From Prosthecomicrobium sp. N25 (GTDB lineage Bacteria; Pseudomonadota; Alphaproteobacteria; Rhizobiales; Ancalomicrobiaceae): a stretch of DNA of 64,000 nt. The notes beneath the pieces are model-generated. The model worked only from the letters and a program-made list of their open reading frames with translations, was not told the DNA's origin and did not search any database. Position numbers and translations under genes: made by a program. The stretch covers positions 2,639,418 to 2,703,417 of the forward strand of contig NZ_JBBCAT010000001.1 in NCBI RefSeq assembly GCF_037203705.1. The letters are read 5' to 3'. Shown here in pieces: positions 1 through 10,946 of the stretch (its first letter is position 1; each line of letters starts with the position of its first letter).

Positions 1-63
1 GCGGAGATCTCCGGCTACAAGCCCTTCGCCGCTCGCATCCGGGCGGCGCTGGCCTCGCTCTGA
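1..63 (+). CDS. C-terminal end of an unidentified protein (truncated by the window edge)
   Basis: Twenty codons are open from the window edge to a TGA at 61-63, with the strong third-position GC typical of this genome's genes. The visible tail (AEISGYKPFAARIRAALASL) is too short to assign to a family. The gene would converge on the MFS gene that ends 8 bases further on. The call rests only on the open frame and codon bias. Confidence 0.45.
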   Translation, partial: AEISGYKPFAARIRAALASL

Positions 64-70
64 GGCCTTG

Positions 71-1315
71 TCAGGCCGCGCGGGCCCGGCCCCGGCGGAT
101 CAGCCCCGCCAGGAGCGCCAGCGCGCCGAGGTTGACGAGCCCGGAGGCGGCCGCCAGACCGTAGGAGAGCGCGTAGCCGCCGGTCAGGTCGAAGCAGAGC
201 CCGCCCTGGTACCCGCCCGCACCCATCCCGCCCCAGGCCAGCAGGCCCACGACCGACATCGCCGTGCCGAGCCGCCGCGCCGGCACCGCGTCGCGGGTGC
301 AGCAGACGAGGGCCGTCATGGCGCCGCCGAAGCCGAAGCCGTAGAGGATCCCGAAGGCCGCGACGGGCGCGAAGCCCTGCGCCATCGCGAGGCCGAGCAC
401 GGCGGTGGTCTGCATTGCCGACACGACCATGTAGCTCGCCAGCGATCCGAGCCGGTCGATGATCAGGCCCGCCGTGATCCGCCCGGCGCAGGCCGACACC
501 ATCGTCAGCGTCACCACCAGCGTGGCCGCCGCGGTACCGAGCCCGCGCGCCTCGCCGAGCGGCAGCAGGTGCACGGTCGGCACGCCCATCAGGCCGCAGC
601 AGAAGAGCCCCGCCACCGCCACCAGCCCCGTCGCGAGCACCGGCGAGACCGGCCAGGCCCCGGCCGCGGCGGCGCCCGCCGCCGGCTCCGCCTCGCCCGG
701 CTCCGGCTTGCGGATGCCCAGCATGACGGGCGACACCACCGCCACGTAGCCGAGCCCGAGGATCAAGGTCGCCTCGCGCCAGCCGGCCCAGACGACCAGC
801 ATCTGGAAGACCGCCGGCACGATCGCCTGGCCGGCGGCCCCGCCGGCCGTCAGGATGCCGAGCGCGAGCCCGCCGCCGCTGCGCCGGTGCCAGAGCGAGA
901 CGGTCGTCAGCAGCGGCGCGTAGAGGCACGAGAAGCCGAGGAGCCCCATGCCGAAATAGACGAGCTGCATCCGCTCGACGGTCGGCTGCAACTGCAGGAT
1001 CATCAGCCCGAGACCCATGATCACGATCCCAACCGCGGCGATCGGCCCGGTGGCGAGCCGGTCGGTCAGCCGTCCGGCGATGAGCCCCCCGGCCGCCGCC
1101 CCCATGGTCATGGCGAGATACGCGAAGGAGGTCTCCGCCCGCGGCCAGCCGAGTTCCGCCTGGAAGGGCTGGATCAGAACGCCGACCGTGCCGAGGCCAC
1201 CGAAGGCGGCGGCCATGCCGAAGGTGGAGAGCGCCAGGACGGCACGCCGGCTGGAGGCCGGATCGGCACCGGCCTGCTGCACCGCGTGGGCGGGGAAGGC
1301 GGAAGGAATGGACAT
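71..1315 (-). CDS. MFS transporter
   Basis: This is a 414-residue integral membrane protein of the major facilitator superfamily. About twelve hydrophobic segments in two halves are visible, separated by a polar Ala/Pro/Glu-rich loop near the middle (around KPEPGEAEPAAG). The motif-A-like loop GGLIAGRLTDRL lies between helices 2 and 3 with the expected Gly, Asp and Arg. The length matches the family. The first 24 residues are polar and cytoplasmic. It lies downstream of the peptide-scavenging operon on the same strand, but a 185-base gap separates them, so co-transcription is uncertain. The substrate cannot be read from the sequence; small carboxylates are common for related monocarboxylate/oxalate-type MFS proteins, which is only a guess here. 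Confidence 0.85.
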   Translation of the reverse strand: MSIPSAFPAHAVQQAGADPASSRRAVLALSTFGMAAAFGGLGTVGVLIQPFQAELGWPRAETSFAYLAMTMGAAAGGLIAGRLTDRLATGPIAAVGIVIMGLGLMILQLQPTVERMQLVYFGMGLLGFSCLYAPLLTTVSLWHRRSGGGLALGILTAGGAAGQAIVPAVFQMLVVWAGWREATLILGLGYVAVVSPVMLGIRKPEPGEAEPAAGAAAAGAWPVSPVLATGLVAVAGLFCCGLMGVPTVHLLPLGEARGLGTAAATLVVTLTMVSACAGRITAGLIIDRLGSLASYMVVSAMQTTAVLGLAMAQGFAPVAAFGILYGFGFGGAMTALVCCTRDAVPARRLGTAMSVVGLLAWGGMGAGGYQGGLCFDLTGGYALSYGLAAASGLVNLGALALLAGLIRRGRARAA

Positions 1316-1500
1316 CGGATCTGCTCCTGCCGCCCTCTGGCGGCGCTGGGTCTGTCAGAGCAGGAAAACCGAGGGCCGTGGTTGCGCGCGTTGAACGCTG
1401 CGTGGAATTGGGCGGTCGCGGGGGCGTGATTGTTGGAACGGCGTTGCGGCTGGCGGCCGCGCGGTGGAACGGCCTGCCCCGGCCGCCCGCGGATTGTCCC

Positions 1501-1809
1501 CTAGCGAGCGGAGCGCGCCACGGGGTCTCCGAGCAGGGCGGCCGCGATGGCGTCTCGCTCCTCCTCCAGCCCGCCGCGTGCGACCGGGCGACCCGCGAGT
1601 CGGTACCAGTAGGCGGCGTTGCCGAGGTCGCCCTCCATGCGGTGGAGATGGGCGTGCACCCAGGCCGCGTCCGGGCCGTCTGCGTCCTGGACGATGCGGT
1701 GGGCCCGGTCCCAGTCCCCTTTGGCTGTCCACCACAGGGCCTCGACCGGCGCGGCAAGGGCGGGCGGGGCGGCGTCGGCGAGGCTGGCGCGGAAGTCGTC
1801 GAGTGTCAT
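1501..1809 (-). CDS. Conserved small protein of unknown function, last gene of the ggt/dpp operon
   Basis: A 102-residue soluble protein rich in Trp and Ala with no signal peptide or membrane segment. Recognisable features are the segment AKGDWDRAHRIVQ and the stretch HRMEGDLGNAAYWYRLAGR; proteins with this pattern are widespread in bacteria but I know of no assigned function. The helix-turn-helix spacing of aromatic and Ala residues resembles a short TPR-like helical hairpin. It starts 22 bases after the DUF1028 gene, which suggests it is the distal gene of the same transcript. Confidence 0.75.
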   Translation of the reverse strand: MTLDDFRASLADAAPPALAAPVEALWWTAKGDWDRAHRIVQDADGPDAAWVHAHLHRMEGDLGNAAYWYRLAGRPVARGGLEEERDAIAAALLGDPVARSAR

Positions 1810-1831
1810 GGCGGGCTGCCCTTAAAGCCCC

Positions 1832-2557
1832 TCAACGGCCGGCGAGCGCCCGCCGTTCCGCCTGCATCTCCGCGGCCCGGCGGTCGACCCAGCTCCGGTC
1901 CGGGTTGCCGCCCGGCGTGGTGCGGCTCGGCAGCGCCTCCATGAAGGCGGCGAAGCGCTCGTACGCCACCTCGTGCAGACGGCGCAGTTCGACCAGCGGC
2001 TCGGGGTGGTCGTCGACCCGGATGTCGAGCGCCGGGTAGGGCTCGGCACGCCAGATCTTCAGGGCCGCCGACTGCCTCCCGCGCTTGTCGCCGCCCTCCG
2101 CCTGGCCCGCGTCGAGCGCGGCCAGGAGCCGGTCGGCGAAGGGCAGGTCCATGCGGGCGAGGTAGGTCTCGAGCGTCGCCTCGACGACCCGCGGCCCAGC
2201 CAGCATGTTGCCGGCGACCGACACGTGCTCGCCCGCCACGTGCCCGCACCAGTCGACGCAGGCCTCCCCCGTGTACCGGATGGTGGCCCCGTCCGGCGAC
2301 AGGACGTGCACCTGCCGGGAGGCGGCGTTCGGGTCGTCGCGAAGCAGGATGGCCAGCACTTCGGCCGGCGGCCGACCCTCGCCGAGAAGCCTCAGTCCGT
2401 CGATGCCGAAGAGCGGGTTGACGAAGGCCTGCGTGGCCACCACCCCGACACGGCCGGCCCCGAAGGCGCACAGCGCACCGACCGCGAAGAACTTGGTGGT
2501 GACCGCGAGGCCCAGATCCCCGGTGGCGGGGTCGCGGGCGATGATGGACCAGGTCAT
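1832..2557 (-). CDS. DUF1028 family protein (predicted Ntn-hydrolase fold)
   Basis: A 241-residue protein whose opening MTWSIIARDPATGDLGLAVTT is the hallmark of DUF1028. The family has been proposed to have an Ntn-hydrolase-like fold; its substrate is not established. Residues 1-195 or so cover the domain, with the conserved Gly-rich core (GRVGVVATQAFVNPLFG) and a later GEHVSVAGNMLAG segment. The C-terminal 45 residues form a charged tail with PEPLVELRRLHEVAY, which resembles a peptidoglycan-binding-like or helical extension seen in some members. A good ribosome-binding site (GAGGGGGA) lies 9 bases before the ATG. The gene begins 15 bases after the gamma-glutamyltransferase stop, so a shared role in hydrolysing gamma-glutamyl or peptide compounds is plausible but inferred. 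Confidence 0.85.
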   Translation of the reverse strand: MTWSIIARDPATGDLGLAVTTKFFAVGALCAFGAGRVGVVATQAFVNPLFGIDGLRLLGEGRPPAEVLAILLRDDPNAASRQVHVLSPDGATIRYTGEACVDWCGHVAGEHVSVAGNMLAGPRVVEATLETYLARMDLPFADRLLAALDAGQAEGGDKRGRQSAALKIWRAEPYPALDIRVDDHPEPLVELRRLHEVAYERFAAFMEALPSRTTPGGNPDRSWVDRRAAEMQAERRALAGR

Positions 2558-2572
2558 GAACCGATTTCCCCC

Positions 2573-4381
2573 TCAGCGGCCGACCGCGTAGGCCTGCATG
2601 AGGCGCGGCGTGGCGGCGGCGCACAGGACCCCGTCGTCGCGCCGGCGCGTGGCGACGAGGCGCCCGACCGTCCACTCCGGGGCGACCTCCACGTCGTGGC
2701 CGCGCGCCCTGAGGTCGTCCAGCACCGCCGGCCCGAAGCTCTCCTCGGCCATCAGGTGCCCGGGCTTCTGCTCGCGCGGGTAGAAGCTCGAGGGGAAGTG
2801 GGCGGTGTGGCTCATCGGCAGGTCGATCGCCTCCTGCAGGTTGAGCCCGTGGTGGACGTGGCGAAGGAACAGGAGGAGCTGCCACTGCTCCTGCTGGTCG
2901 CCGCCGGGCGAGCCGAAGGCCATGTAGGGCTTGCCGTCCTTGTGGGCGAGCGTGGGCGTGAGGGTCGTCCGCGGCCGCTTGCCGGGGGCCAGCGAAGCCG
3001 GCAGGCCCGGCTCCAGCCAGAACATCTGGGCCCGCGAATTGAGCATGAAGCCGAGGTCCGGAATGGCCGGCGAGGACTGCAGCCAGCCGCCCGACGGCAT
3101 GGCGGCGACCACGTTGCCCTCCGCGTCCATGACGTCGATGTGCACCGTGTCGCCGCGCCGGGCCGACGCCTGGTTCGCCTGGCGCATCTCCGCCGCCGTC
3201 GGCTCGTAGTTCTGCACCGACCGGTCGGCCGAGGAGATCTCGCGCAGGTTCTTCAGCGCCCGCTCGACCTGCAGCTCGTAGCCGGGCAGGCGTCCGGGCC
3301 GGAGCTCGCGCGACGCCTCCCGGCCCATCAGCCGCCGCCGTTCGTCCGCATAGGCCTTCGACAGGAGCTGCTCGACCGGCACGGTGACGAAGTCCGGGTC
3401 GCCGTAGTAGGCCTCGCGGTCCGCGAAGGCGAGCTTCATGGCCTCCGTGACCGTGTGGATGAACTCCGCCCCGCGCGGGTCCATGGCGGCGAGGTCGAAA
3501 CCTTCGAGGAGCGCCAGAGTCTGCAGGAACACCGGACCCTGCCCCCAGGGCCCGATCTTGTTGACCGTGTAGCGGCCGTAGTCGCGGGTCAGCGACGCCT
3601 CGTATCGGGCCTCCCAGCCCGCCATGTCGGCCGCCGTGATGACGCCCCGGTGGCGTTGCCCGGACTGGTCCATGGCCTCGAAGCCGGTGGCGAAGCGCTC
3701 GATCGCCTCGGCCACGAAACCCTTGTAGAAGGCCGCGCGCGCCGCCTCGATCTCCGCCTCCCGCGAGCGCCCGGGCGCCTCGGCCTCCTTGAGGATCCGC
3801 TCCCACGTCGCCGCGAGCTTCTCGTTGCGGAACAGGCTGCCGGCCTCGGGCGCGCGCCCGCCGGGCAGGTAGATTTCGGCCGAAGTGGTCCATTCCGTCG
3901 TGAAGAGGTCCGCCACCCCCTCGATGGCGGTCGCCACGCGGCCCAGGATCGGGTGTCCCTTGCCGGCATAGTGGATGGCGGGTTCGAGCACGTCGCGCAG
4001 GCGCAGGCGGCCGTGGTCGCGCAGGAGCACCATCCAGGCATCGAACGACCCCGGGATGACCGTGGCGAGGAGCCCGTTGCCGGGGATCACCGTCAGCCCC
4101 TCGGACCGGTAGTGCTCGATGGTGGCCCCGGCGGGGGCGGGCGCCTGCCCGCAGAGCACCTCCGTGCGGCCGGTCTTCGCCGAGTGAAAGATCACCGGCA
4201 CGTCGCCCGCCGGCCCGACCAGATGCGGCTCGACCACCTGCAGCACGAAGGCGGCCGCCACGCAGGCGTCGAAGGCGTTGCCCCCCTTCTCCAGCATCGC
4301 CATGCCGGACTGCGATCCCAGCCAGTGGGTGGTCGCGACGACCCCGAAGGTGCCTTGGATCTCGGGACGGGTGGTGAACAT
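2573..4381 (-). CDS. ggt: Gamma-glutamyltransferase family protein
   Basis: About 602 residues, the full length of the gamma-glutamyltransferase Ntn-hydrolase family, which cleaves gamma-glutamyl bonds such as that of glutathione and matures by self-cleavage before a threonine. The autoprocessing site is visible as RRGDTVHIDV with the nucleophilic Thr near residue 412, followed by the small-subunit motif MPSGGW. The N-terminal segment TFGVVATTHWLGSQSGM and GGNAFDACVAAAFVLQVVEPH are typical of the large subunit. No signal peptide is evident, so it may act in the cytoplasm on imported substrate. I chose the ATG at 4381 because AAGGA lies 8 bases upstream; an in-frame ATG at 4390 sits directly on the AGG and has no proper spacing. 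It follows the dppC-like permease by 12 bases. Confidence 0.9.
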   Translation of the reverse strand: MFTTRPEIQGTFGVVATTHWLGSQSGMAMLEKGGNAFDACVAAAFVLQVVEPHLVGPAGDVPVIFHSAKTGRTEVLCGQAPAPAGATIEHYRSEGLTVIPGNGLLATVIPGSFDAWMVLLRDHGRLRLRDVLEPAIHYAGKGHPILGRVATAIEGVADLFTTEWTTSAEIYLPGGRAPEAGSLFRNEKLAATWERILKEAEAPGRSREAEIEAARAAFYKGFVAEAIERFATGFEAMDQSGQRHRGVITAADMAGWEARYEASLTRDYGRYTVNKIGPWGQGPVFLQTLALLEGFDLAAMDPRGAEFIHTVTEAMKLAFADREAYYGDPDFVTVPVEQLLSKAYADERRRLMGREASRELRPGRLPGYELQVERALKNLREISSADRSVQNYEPTAAEMRQANQASARRGDTVHIDVMDAEGNVVAAMPSGGWLQSSPAIPDLGFMLNSRAQMFWLEPGLPASLAPGKRPRTTLTPTLAHKDGKPYMAFGSPGGDQQEQWQLLLFLRHVHHGLNLQEAIDLPMSHTAHFPSSFYPREQKPGHLMAEESFGPAVLDDLRARGHDVEVAPEWTVGRLVATRRRDDGVLCAAATPRLMQAYAVGR

Positions 4382-4393
4382 CGTAGGCATCCT

Positions 4394-5269
4394 TCAGAGG
4401 TCGCGAGGGTCGAGCGCGTCGCGCAGGCCGTCGCCGAGGAGATTGAAGCCGAGGACGGCGAGGAAGATCGCCACGCCGGGCGTGATCGACATCCACGGGG
4501 CTTGGCTGACGAAGTTCTTGGCCGTGTTGAGCATGGAGCCCCAGGAGGGGTTCGGCGGCTGCTGGCCGAGGCCCAGGAACGAGAGGCTCGCCTCCGCGAT
4601 GATCGCCGCCGCGATGGTCAGGGTCGCCTGCACGAGCACCTGCGGCAGCACGTTCGGCAGGATGTAGCGGGCGAGGATCCAGCGGTCGGGAAGCCCGATG
4701 GCGCGCGCCCCCTCGACATAGTCCTCGGCCTTCACGGTCAGAACCTGGCCACGCGTCAGTCGGGCGAAGATCGGCATGGCCGAGAGCCCGATCGCCAGCA
4801 TGGCGTTGGTGAGGCTCGGCCCCAGGAAGGCGGCGAGCGCGATGGCGAGGATCAGGAACGGGATCGACAGCAGGGCCTCGGTGACCCGCGAGATGGCCCC
4901 GTCCACCAGTCCGCCGTAATAGCCCGCGACGAGCCCGAACGGCACCCCGAGCACCACCGCGATCGACACCGACACGACGCCGGCCATCAGAGAGGTGCGG
5001 GCGCCGTAGACGACGCGGGAGAAGATGTCCCGCCCGAGTTCGTCCGTGCCGAGCCAGTTGAGGACGGACGGCGCCTTGCGGACTGCCATGAAGCTCGTCT
5101 TCAGGGGGTCGTGCGTGGCGATGATCGGCGCCAGGATCGCGACCACCACGAAGAAGAGCACGAGCGCCCCGCCGATCAGCGCGGGCCCGCTCTTCACGAA
5201 CTTGGAGAGCGCGCGGTTGCGCCGCTTCGGCAGGTCGAGGACGGCGAGCGGGGCGGCCGGGGCGCTCAT
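4394..5269 (-). CDS. dppC: Dipeptide/oligopeptide ABC transporter permease (DppC type)
   Basis: This 291-residue inner-membrane permease has an N-terminal helix after a basic leader (PKRRNRALSKFVKSGPALIGG), then the periplasmic DELGRDIFSRVVYGARTSL segment characteristic of DppC/OppC. The cytoplasmic EAA loop for contacting the ATPases is visible as EGARAIGLPDRWILARYILPN. The start is set by a TGATG junction in which the stop of the upstream dppB-like gene shares one base with this ATG. The partner permease, two ATPases and binding protein are all in the same operon, so the importer is complete. Confidence 0.92.
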   Translation of the reverse strand: MSAPAAPLAVLDLPKRRNRALSKFVKSGPALIGGALVLFFVVVAILAPIIATHDPLKTSFMAVRKAPSVLNWLGTDELGRDIFSRVVYGARTSLMAGVVSVSIAVVLGVPFGLVAGYYGGLVDGAISRVTEALLSIPFLILAIALAAFLGPSLTNAMLAIGLSAMPIFARLTRGQVLTVKAEDYVEGARAIGLPDRWILARYILPNVLPQVLVQATLTIAAAIIAEASLSFLGLGQQPPNPSWGSMLNTAKNFVSQAPWMSITPGVAIFLAVLGFNLLGDGLRDALDPRDL

Positions 5270-6213
5270 CAGTTCACCCTCAGGCGCGGGTTGACCAGGA
5301 TGTAGAGCACGTCGGCGAGCAGGTTCATGGCGATGAAGCCGACCGCCGTGCAGAGCACCACCCCTTGCACGACGGCATAGTCGCGGTTGAAGACGGCGTC
5401 GACGATCAGCTTGCCGAAGCCCGGGATCGTGAAGATCTGCTCGGTCAGCACCGCCCCGGCCAGCAGCTCGCCGAACAGCAGGGTGGTGACCGTCACGATC
5501 GGAATGAGCGCATTGCGCAGCGCGTGCTTCAGGATCACCGCCGCCGGCAGCAGGCCTTTGGCGCGCGCCGTGCGGATGTAGTCCGACTGCAGGACCCCGA
5601 GCATGGCCGAGCGCGTGTGGCGCATCACCGAGGCCGCCAGGCTGTTGCCGAGCACGAAGGCGGGCATCAGGAGCGTCTTGACGTTGAGCCAGAGATCCTC
5701 GGACGGCGGCACGTAGCCGGAGGCGGGCAGCAGGCCCCAATGGACCGAGACGAGCAGGATCAGGAGGATGCCGAGCCAGAAGTTGGGGATCGACAGGCCC
5801 GAGAGCGCCACCATGTTGGCCACGTAGTCGAAGATCGAGCCCTTCTTGACCGCCGACAGGATCCCCATCGGGATGCCGATGACGAGCGCGAAGACCATCG
5901 CGAAGACGGCGAGCTCGATGGTCACCGGCAGCTTCTGCAGGATGAGGGTCAGGACCGGCAGGTCGGTCCGGAGCGAGATGCCGAAATCGCCGCGTACCAC
6001 CTGGGCGATCCAGGCGAAGTACTGGAAGACCAGGGGATCGTCGAGCCGGTACTTCTCCCGCAGGAACGCGATCACCTGCGGGTCGCGCTCCTCCCCGGCG
6101 ATGGTCAGGATCGGGTCCCCGGGCAGGAGCTTCTGGAGCGTGAAGGCGAGGATCGACACCAGCACGATCGTCGGCAGCGCGACGAGGAGCCGTCGTCCGA
6201 TGATGGCGAGCAT
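5269..6213 (-). CDS. dppB: Dipeptide/oligopeptide ABC transporter permease (DppB type)
   Basis: A 314-residue permease beginning MLAIIGRRLLVALPTIVLVSILAF, the usual DppB/OppB opening membrane helix, followed by the periplasmic loop with LPGDPILTIAGEER and LREKYRLDDPLVFQYFAW. The EAA loop reads YIRTARAKGLLPAAVILKHALRNA. An AGGAGG ribosome-binding site lies 6 bases before the ATG. It forms the transmembrane channel together with the DppC-type protein, whose start overlaps its stop. The gene follows the binding-protein gene after a 72-base gap that contains a strong stem-loop. Confidence 0.92.
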   Translation of the reverse strand: MLAIIGRRLLVALPTIVLVSILAFTLQKLLPGDPILTIAGEERDPQVIAFLREKYRLDDPLVFQYFAWIAQVVRGDFGISLRTDLPVLTLILQKLPVTIELAVFAMVFALVIGIPMGILSAVKKGSIFDYVANMVALSGLSIPNFWLGILLILLVSVHWGLLPASGYVPPSEDLWLNVKTLLMPAFVLGNSLAASVMRHTRSAMLGVLQSDYIRTARAKGLLPAAVILKHALRNALIPIVTVTTLLFGELLAGAVLTEQIFTIPGFGKLIVDAVFNRDYAVVQGVVLCTAVGFIAMNLLADVLYILVNPRLRVN

Positions 6214-6247
6214 GGGGGCCTCCTCGTCCTCTGGCGTGCGGGCCGCC

Positions 6248-6272
6248 CCCGCCGGCCGCGGGGGCCGGCGGG
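6248..6272 (-). other. Intercistronic stem-loop after the binding-protein gene
   Basis: The arms CCCGCCGGCC (6248-6257) and GGCCGGCGGG (6263-6272) are perfect reverse complements, 10 base pairs around a 5-base loop. It sits in the 72-base gap between the solute-binding-protein gene and dppB. No U-run follows on the minus strand, so it is not a classical terminator. Structures in this position of importer operons often protect the upstream binding-protein mRNA from 3' exonucleases and let that protein be made in excess; applied here this is inference. Confidence 0.55.
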
Positions 6273-6285
6273 AGCGCGGGCGGGA

Positions 6286-7785
6286 TCAGTTGGCGAACTT
6301 CACCCCGGCGAGCCGGATCATCCCGTCCGCCGACGGCTTGAATCCGGTCACCTTCTTGGCGGTCACGAAGGGCCAGGGCTGGTAGTAGACGTAGATGATC
6401 GGCAGCTCGTCCTGCAGGATCTTCTGCGCCGCCTCGTAGAGGCCCTTGCGCTTGGCGAGGTCGGTCGTCGTCCGCGCCTCGTTGAGGAGCCGGTCGACCT
6501 CCTCGTTGCAGTATTTCGGATCGTTCAGCCCGCCCTTGCAGGTGACGAACTGGTGGATGTTGCCGTCCGGGTCGACGCGGCCGGACCAGCCGATCAGGTT
6601 GGCGTCGAAGTTGCCGACCTGCGCCTCCTTCTGCGAGGCGGCGAATTCGGTCGGCCTGAGCGAGATCTCGAAGCCGGCCTCCGGCGCCATCGCCTGGATC
6701 AGCTCGGCGATCTGCTGGGTCGTGGTGGTGTTGCCGAACATCAGCTCGAGCTTCACCGGCGGCTTCAGGCCGGCCTCCTTGAGCAGCGCCAGGGCCTTCG
6801 CCGGATCGCGCTTGGTCGGCGGGAAGGCCGGCGACCGGAACGGGCTCGCCTCCGGGAAGGGTTGCTGCGCCGGCGGGAAGATTCCCTCGCCGACCACATC
6901 GTTGATGACGTCGCGCTCGATCGCGTATTGCAGCGCCTGCCGCACCCGCTTGTCCTTGAGCGGCCCGTTCTGCCCGCGCGGGCTGTTCGCCACGTTGAGC
7001 GTGATGCCCTGGTAGCCGAGGCCGCTGACCGGCGCGAAGGTGAGCTTGCCGTCGGCCTTGACCGACTTCACGTCCGAGGGCGCCAGCCGCTCCAGGATGT
7101 CGAGATCGCCGGCCCGCAGGTTGGCGAGGCGGACGGTGGTGTCGGGAATCGGCAGGAACGTCACGCGCTGAAACGCATAGGCGCCGGCGTTCCAGTAGTC
7201 CGCGAACTTCTCCAGCACGATCCGGTCGTTCTGCACGCGTTCGACGAAGCGATAGGGCCCGGCGCAGACGGGCTTCTGCCCGAATTCACCGGCCATCGCC
7301 TTGGGCGACAGCACCATGCCGGCCCGGTCCGAGAGCTGCGCCAGGAGCGTCGCATCCGGCTTGCCGACCTTCACCGCCACGGTGAGGTCGTCGACCACGT
7401 CGACCGAGGTGACCGAGGCGAGCTCGCTCTTCCTCAGGCTGTCCGGCAGGGTCCGGGCCCGGTCGAGCGAGGCCTTCACGGCCGCCGCGTTCATAGGCTC
7501 GCCGTCGTGGAATTTGACCCCGGCCCTGAGCTTGAAGGTCAGCACGGTGTTGTCCGCGTTCCACGACCAGCTCTCCGCCAGCTGCGGCACGAACTCCAGC
7601 TTTTCGTTGATGTCGACGAGCTTGTCGCAGAGGGAGGTGAAGACGATGCGGCCCACGAAGGTGCGCGCCCGGTGCGGGTCGAGCACGTCCGGGTCCTCCT
7701 GCAGGCCGATGCGGAGGTTCTGAGCCAGGGCCGGCGACGCCAGGAGCGTCAGCGACAGGGCGGTGATGCCGAGAAGGGTCTTCAT
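6286..7785 (-). CDS. ABC transporter substrate-binding protein, family 5 (peptide type)
   Basis: A 499-residue periplasmic binding protein of the SBP_bac_5 family. The signal peptide is MKTLLGITALSLTLLASPALAQ with cleavage expected after ALA. Family hallmarks follow: the domain opens as LRIGLQEDPDVLDPHRA, then LVDINEKLEFVPQLAESW and FKLRAGVKFHDGEPMNAAAV, and later RVRQALQYAIERDVIND. GAGGAGA lies before the ATG with good spacing. It delivers substrate to the two permeases downstream. The operon context with gamma-glutamyltransferase favours peptides or gamma-glutamyl compounds such as glutathione, but binding specificity cannot be read from the sequence. Confidence 0.92.
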   Translation of the reverse strand: MKTLLGITALSLTLLASPALAQNLRIGLQEDPDVLDPHRARTFVGRIVFTSLCDKLVDINEKLEFVPQLAESWSWNADNTVLTFKLRAGVKFHDGEPMNAAAVKASLDRARTLPDSLRKSELASVTSVDVVDDLTVAVKVGKPDATLLAQLSDRAGMVLSPKAMAGEFGQKPVCAGPYRFVERVQNDRIVLEKFADYWNAGAYAFQRVTFLPIPDTTVRLANLRAGDLDILERLAPSDVKSVKADGKLTFAPVSGLGYQGITLNVANSPRGQNGPLKDKRVRQALQYAIERDVINDVVGEGIFPPAQQPFPEASPFRSPAFPPTKRDPAKALALLKEAGLKPPVKLELMFGNTTTTQQIAELIQAMAPEAGFEISLRPTEFAASQKEAQVGNFDANLIGWSGRVDPDGNIHQFVTCKGGLNDPKYCNEEVDRLLNEARTTTDLAKRKGLYEAAQKILQDELPIIYVYYQPWPFVTAKKVTGFKPSADGMIRLAGVKFAN

Positions 7786-7818
7786 GGGCGTCTTCTCCTC
7801 TTGTTTCGGGTCATGACG

Positions 7819-9963
<2,145 letters not shown>

Positions 9964-9971
<8 letters not shown>

Positions 9972-10740
9972 CGGCGTCACCTTCGGCGAAGGGCCCGGCC
10001 GCGGGAGCCAGGGGAACCCGTCCGCCCATCGCGGCGGCCAGCCGGCGGGCGACCGTCTCCAGGTGCTCGCGCATGGCCGCCTCGGCGCCGGCCGCGTCCC
10101 GGGCCGCGATCCGGTCGATGATGCGGTCGTGCTGGACATGCAGCAGCGCCTGCCCGGCGCCCGCCCGGGCGCGCTCGCGCAAGGACTGAAAGGTCGCGTC
10201 CTGGCGCACCTTGTCGATCAGTTCGAAAAGTCCGACGAAGAGCCGGTTGCCCGCGGCCTCCGCGATCCGGTGGTGCAGCGCGCCGTCCCAGAGCTCGCGC
10301 GCCTCCGCGTCCGGCGCGGCCGCGATGCGGCGGGCGACCCGGCGCATCATCTCGATGTCCTCGGCGGTGGCGCGCAGGGCCGCGAGCCGCGCCAGCGTCG
10401 GCTCCACCTCGAGCCGCACCTCCATCATTTCCGCCGGGCTCGTCCGGCTCGACAGCCCGTCGAGCCCGTCGGCGGAGGGCGGGCGGCTGCCGAGGAACGT
10501 GCCCTTGCCCTGGACGCGCCAGATCTGACCCTCGGCCTCGAGCACCTCAAGTGCCCGGCGCAGCGCCCCGCGCCCGACCGCGAGCTCGGCCGCGAGCTGC
10601 CGCTCCGGCGGCAGCTGCCGCTCCCCCGAGCGGGCGGCGTCCTCCAGCCGGACCCGCAGCCGCTCCAGCGCCGTCACGGCGTTCGGCGACCCCTCAGGGT
10701 CCGGTCCGGGCAGCTCGGCGTCCATGATCACTGCCGACAA
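9964..10740 (-). CDS. GntR-family transcriptional regulator with FCD ligand domain
   Basis: A 258-residue FadR-type GntR regulator. The winged helix-turn-helix is visible as RQLPPERQLAAELAVGRGALRRALEVLEAEG followed by the wing VQGKGTFLG. The FCD domain carries the metal/ligand histidines in ELWDGALHHRIAEAAGNRL, VQHDRIIDRIAARD and MREHLETVARRL. It is the first gene of the ggt/peptide-import operon and probably controls it in response to a transported compound. The start is uncertain: TTG at 10740 has GGGAG about 9 bases upstream, while an ATG at 10725 has no clear ribosome-binding site. A 22-base palindrome lies about 30 bases upstream. Confidence 0.88.
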
Positions 10741-10768
10741 TGGTTCGCTCTCCCGAGCCTCCTGCGTC

Positions 10769-10790
10769 CGGCCAGGAGTGCTCCTGGCCG
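10769..10790. promoter_or_regulatory. Palindrome upstream of the gntR-type gene, candidate operator
   Basis: The arms CGGCCAGGAG (10769-10778) and CTCCTGGCCG (10781-10790) are perfect reverse complements with a 2-base spacer. It is 29 bases upstream of the proposed regulator start. Position and symmetry suit an autoregulatory operator for the dimeric regulator, although the sequence does not match the well-known FadR TGGTNNNACCA core, so binding is inferred. Confidence 0.45.
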
Positions 10791-10946
10791 CGCAGAAGAC
10801 CTGAACCGGCAGCGGGGTCGCTCCCGGGCTTGGCCTCGTCGTGACGGGACCATCCTAGAAGCCGGTCGAACCAATCGGCAAGTGGTTCCTGTGTGGCCGC
10901 GCGCCTCAAATGCGGGCACACCTGTGCCTCCGAGCCCGGCCTCGAG

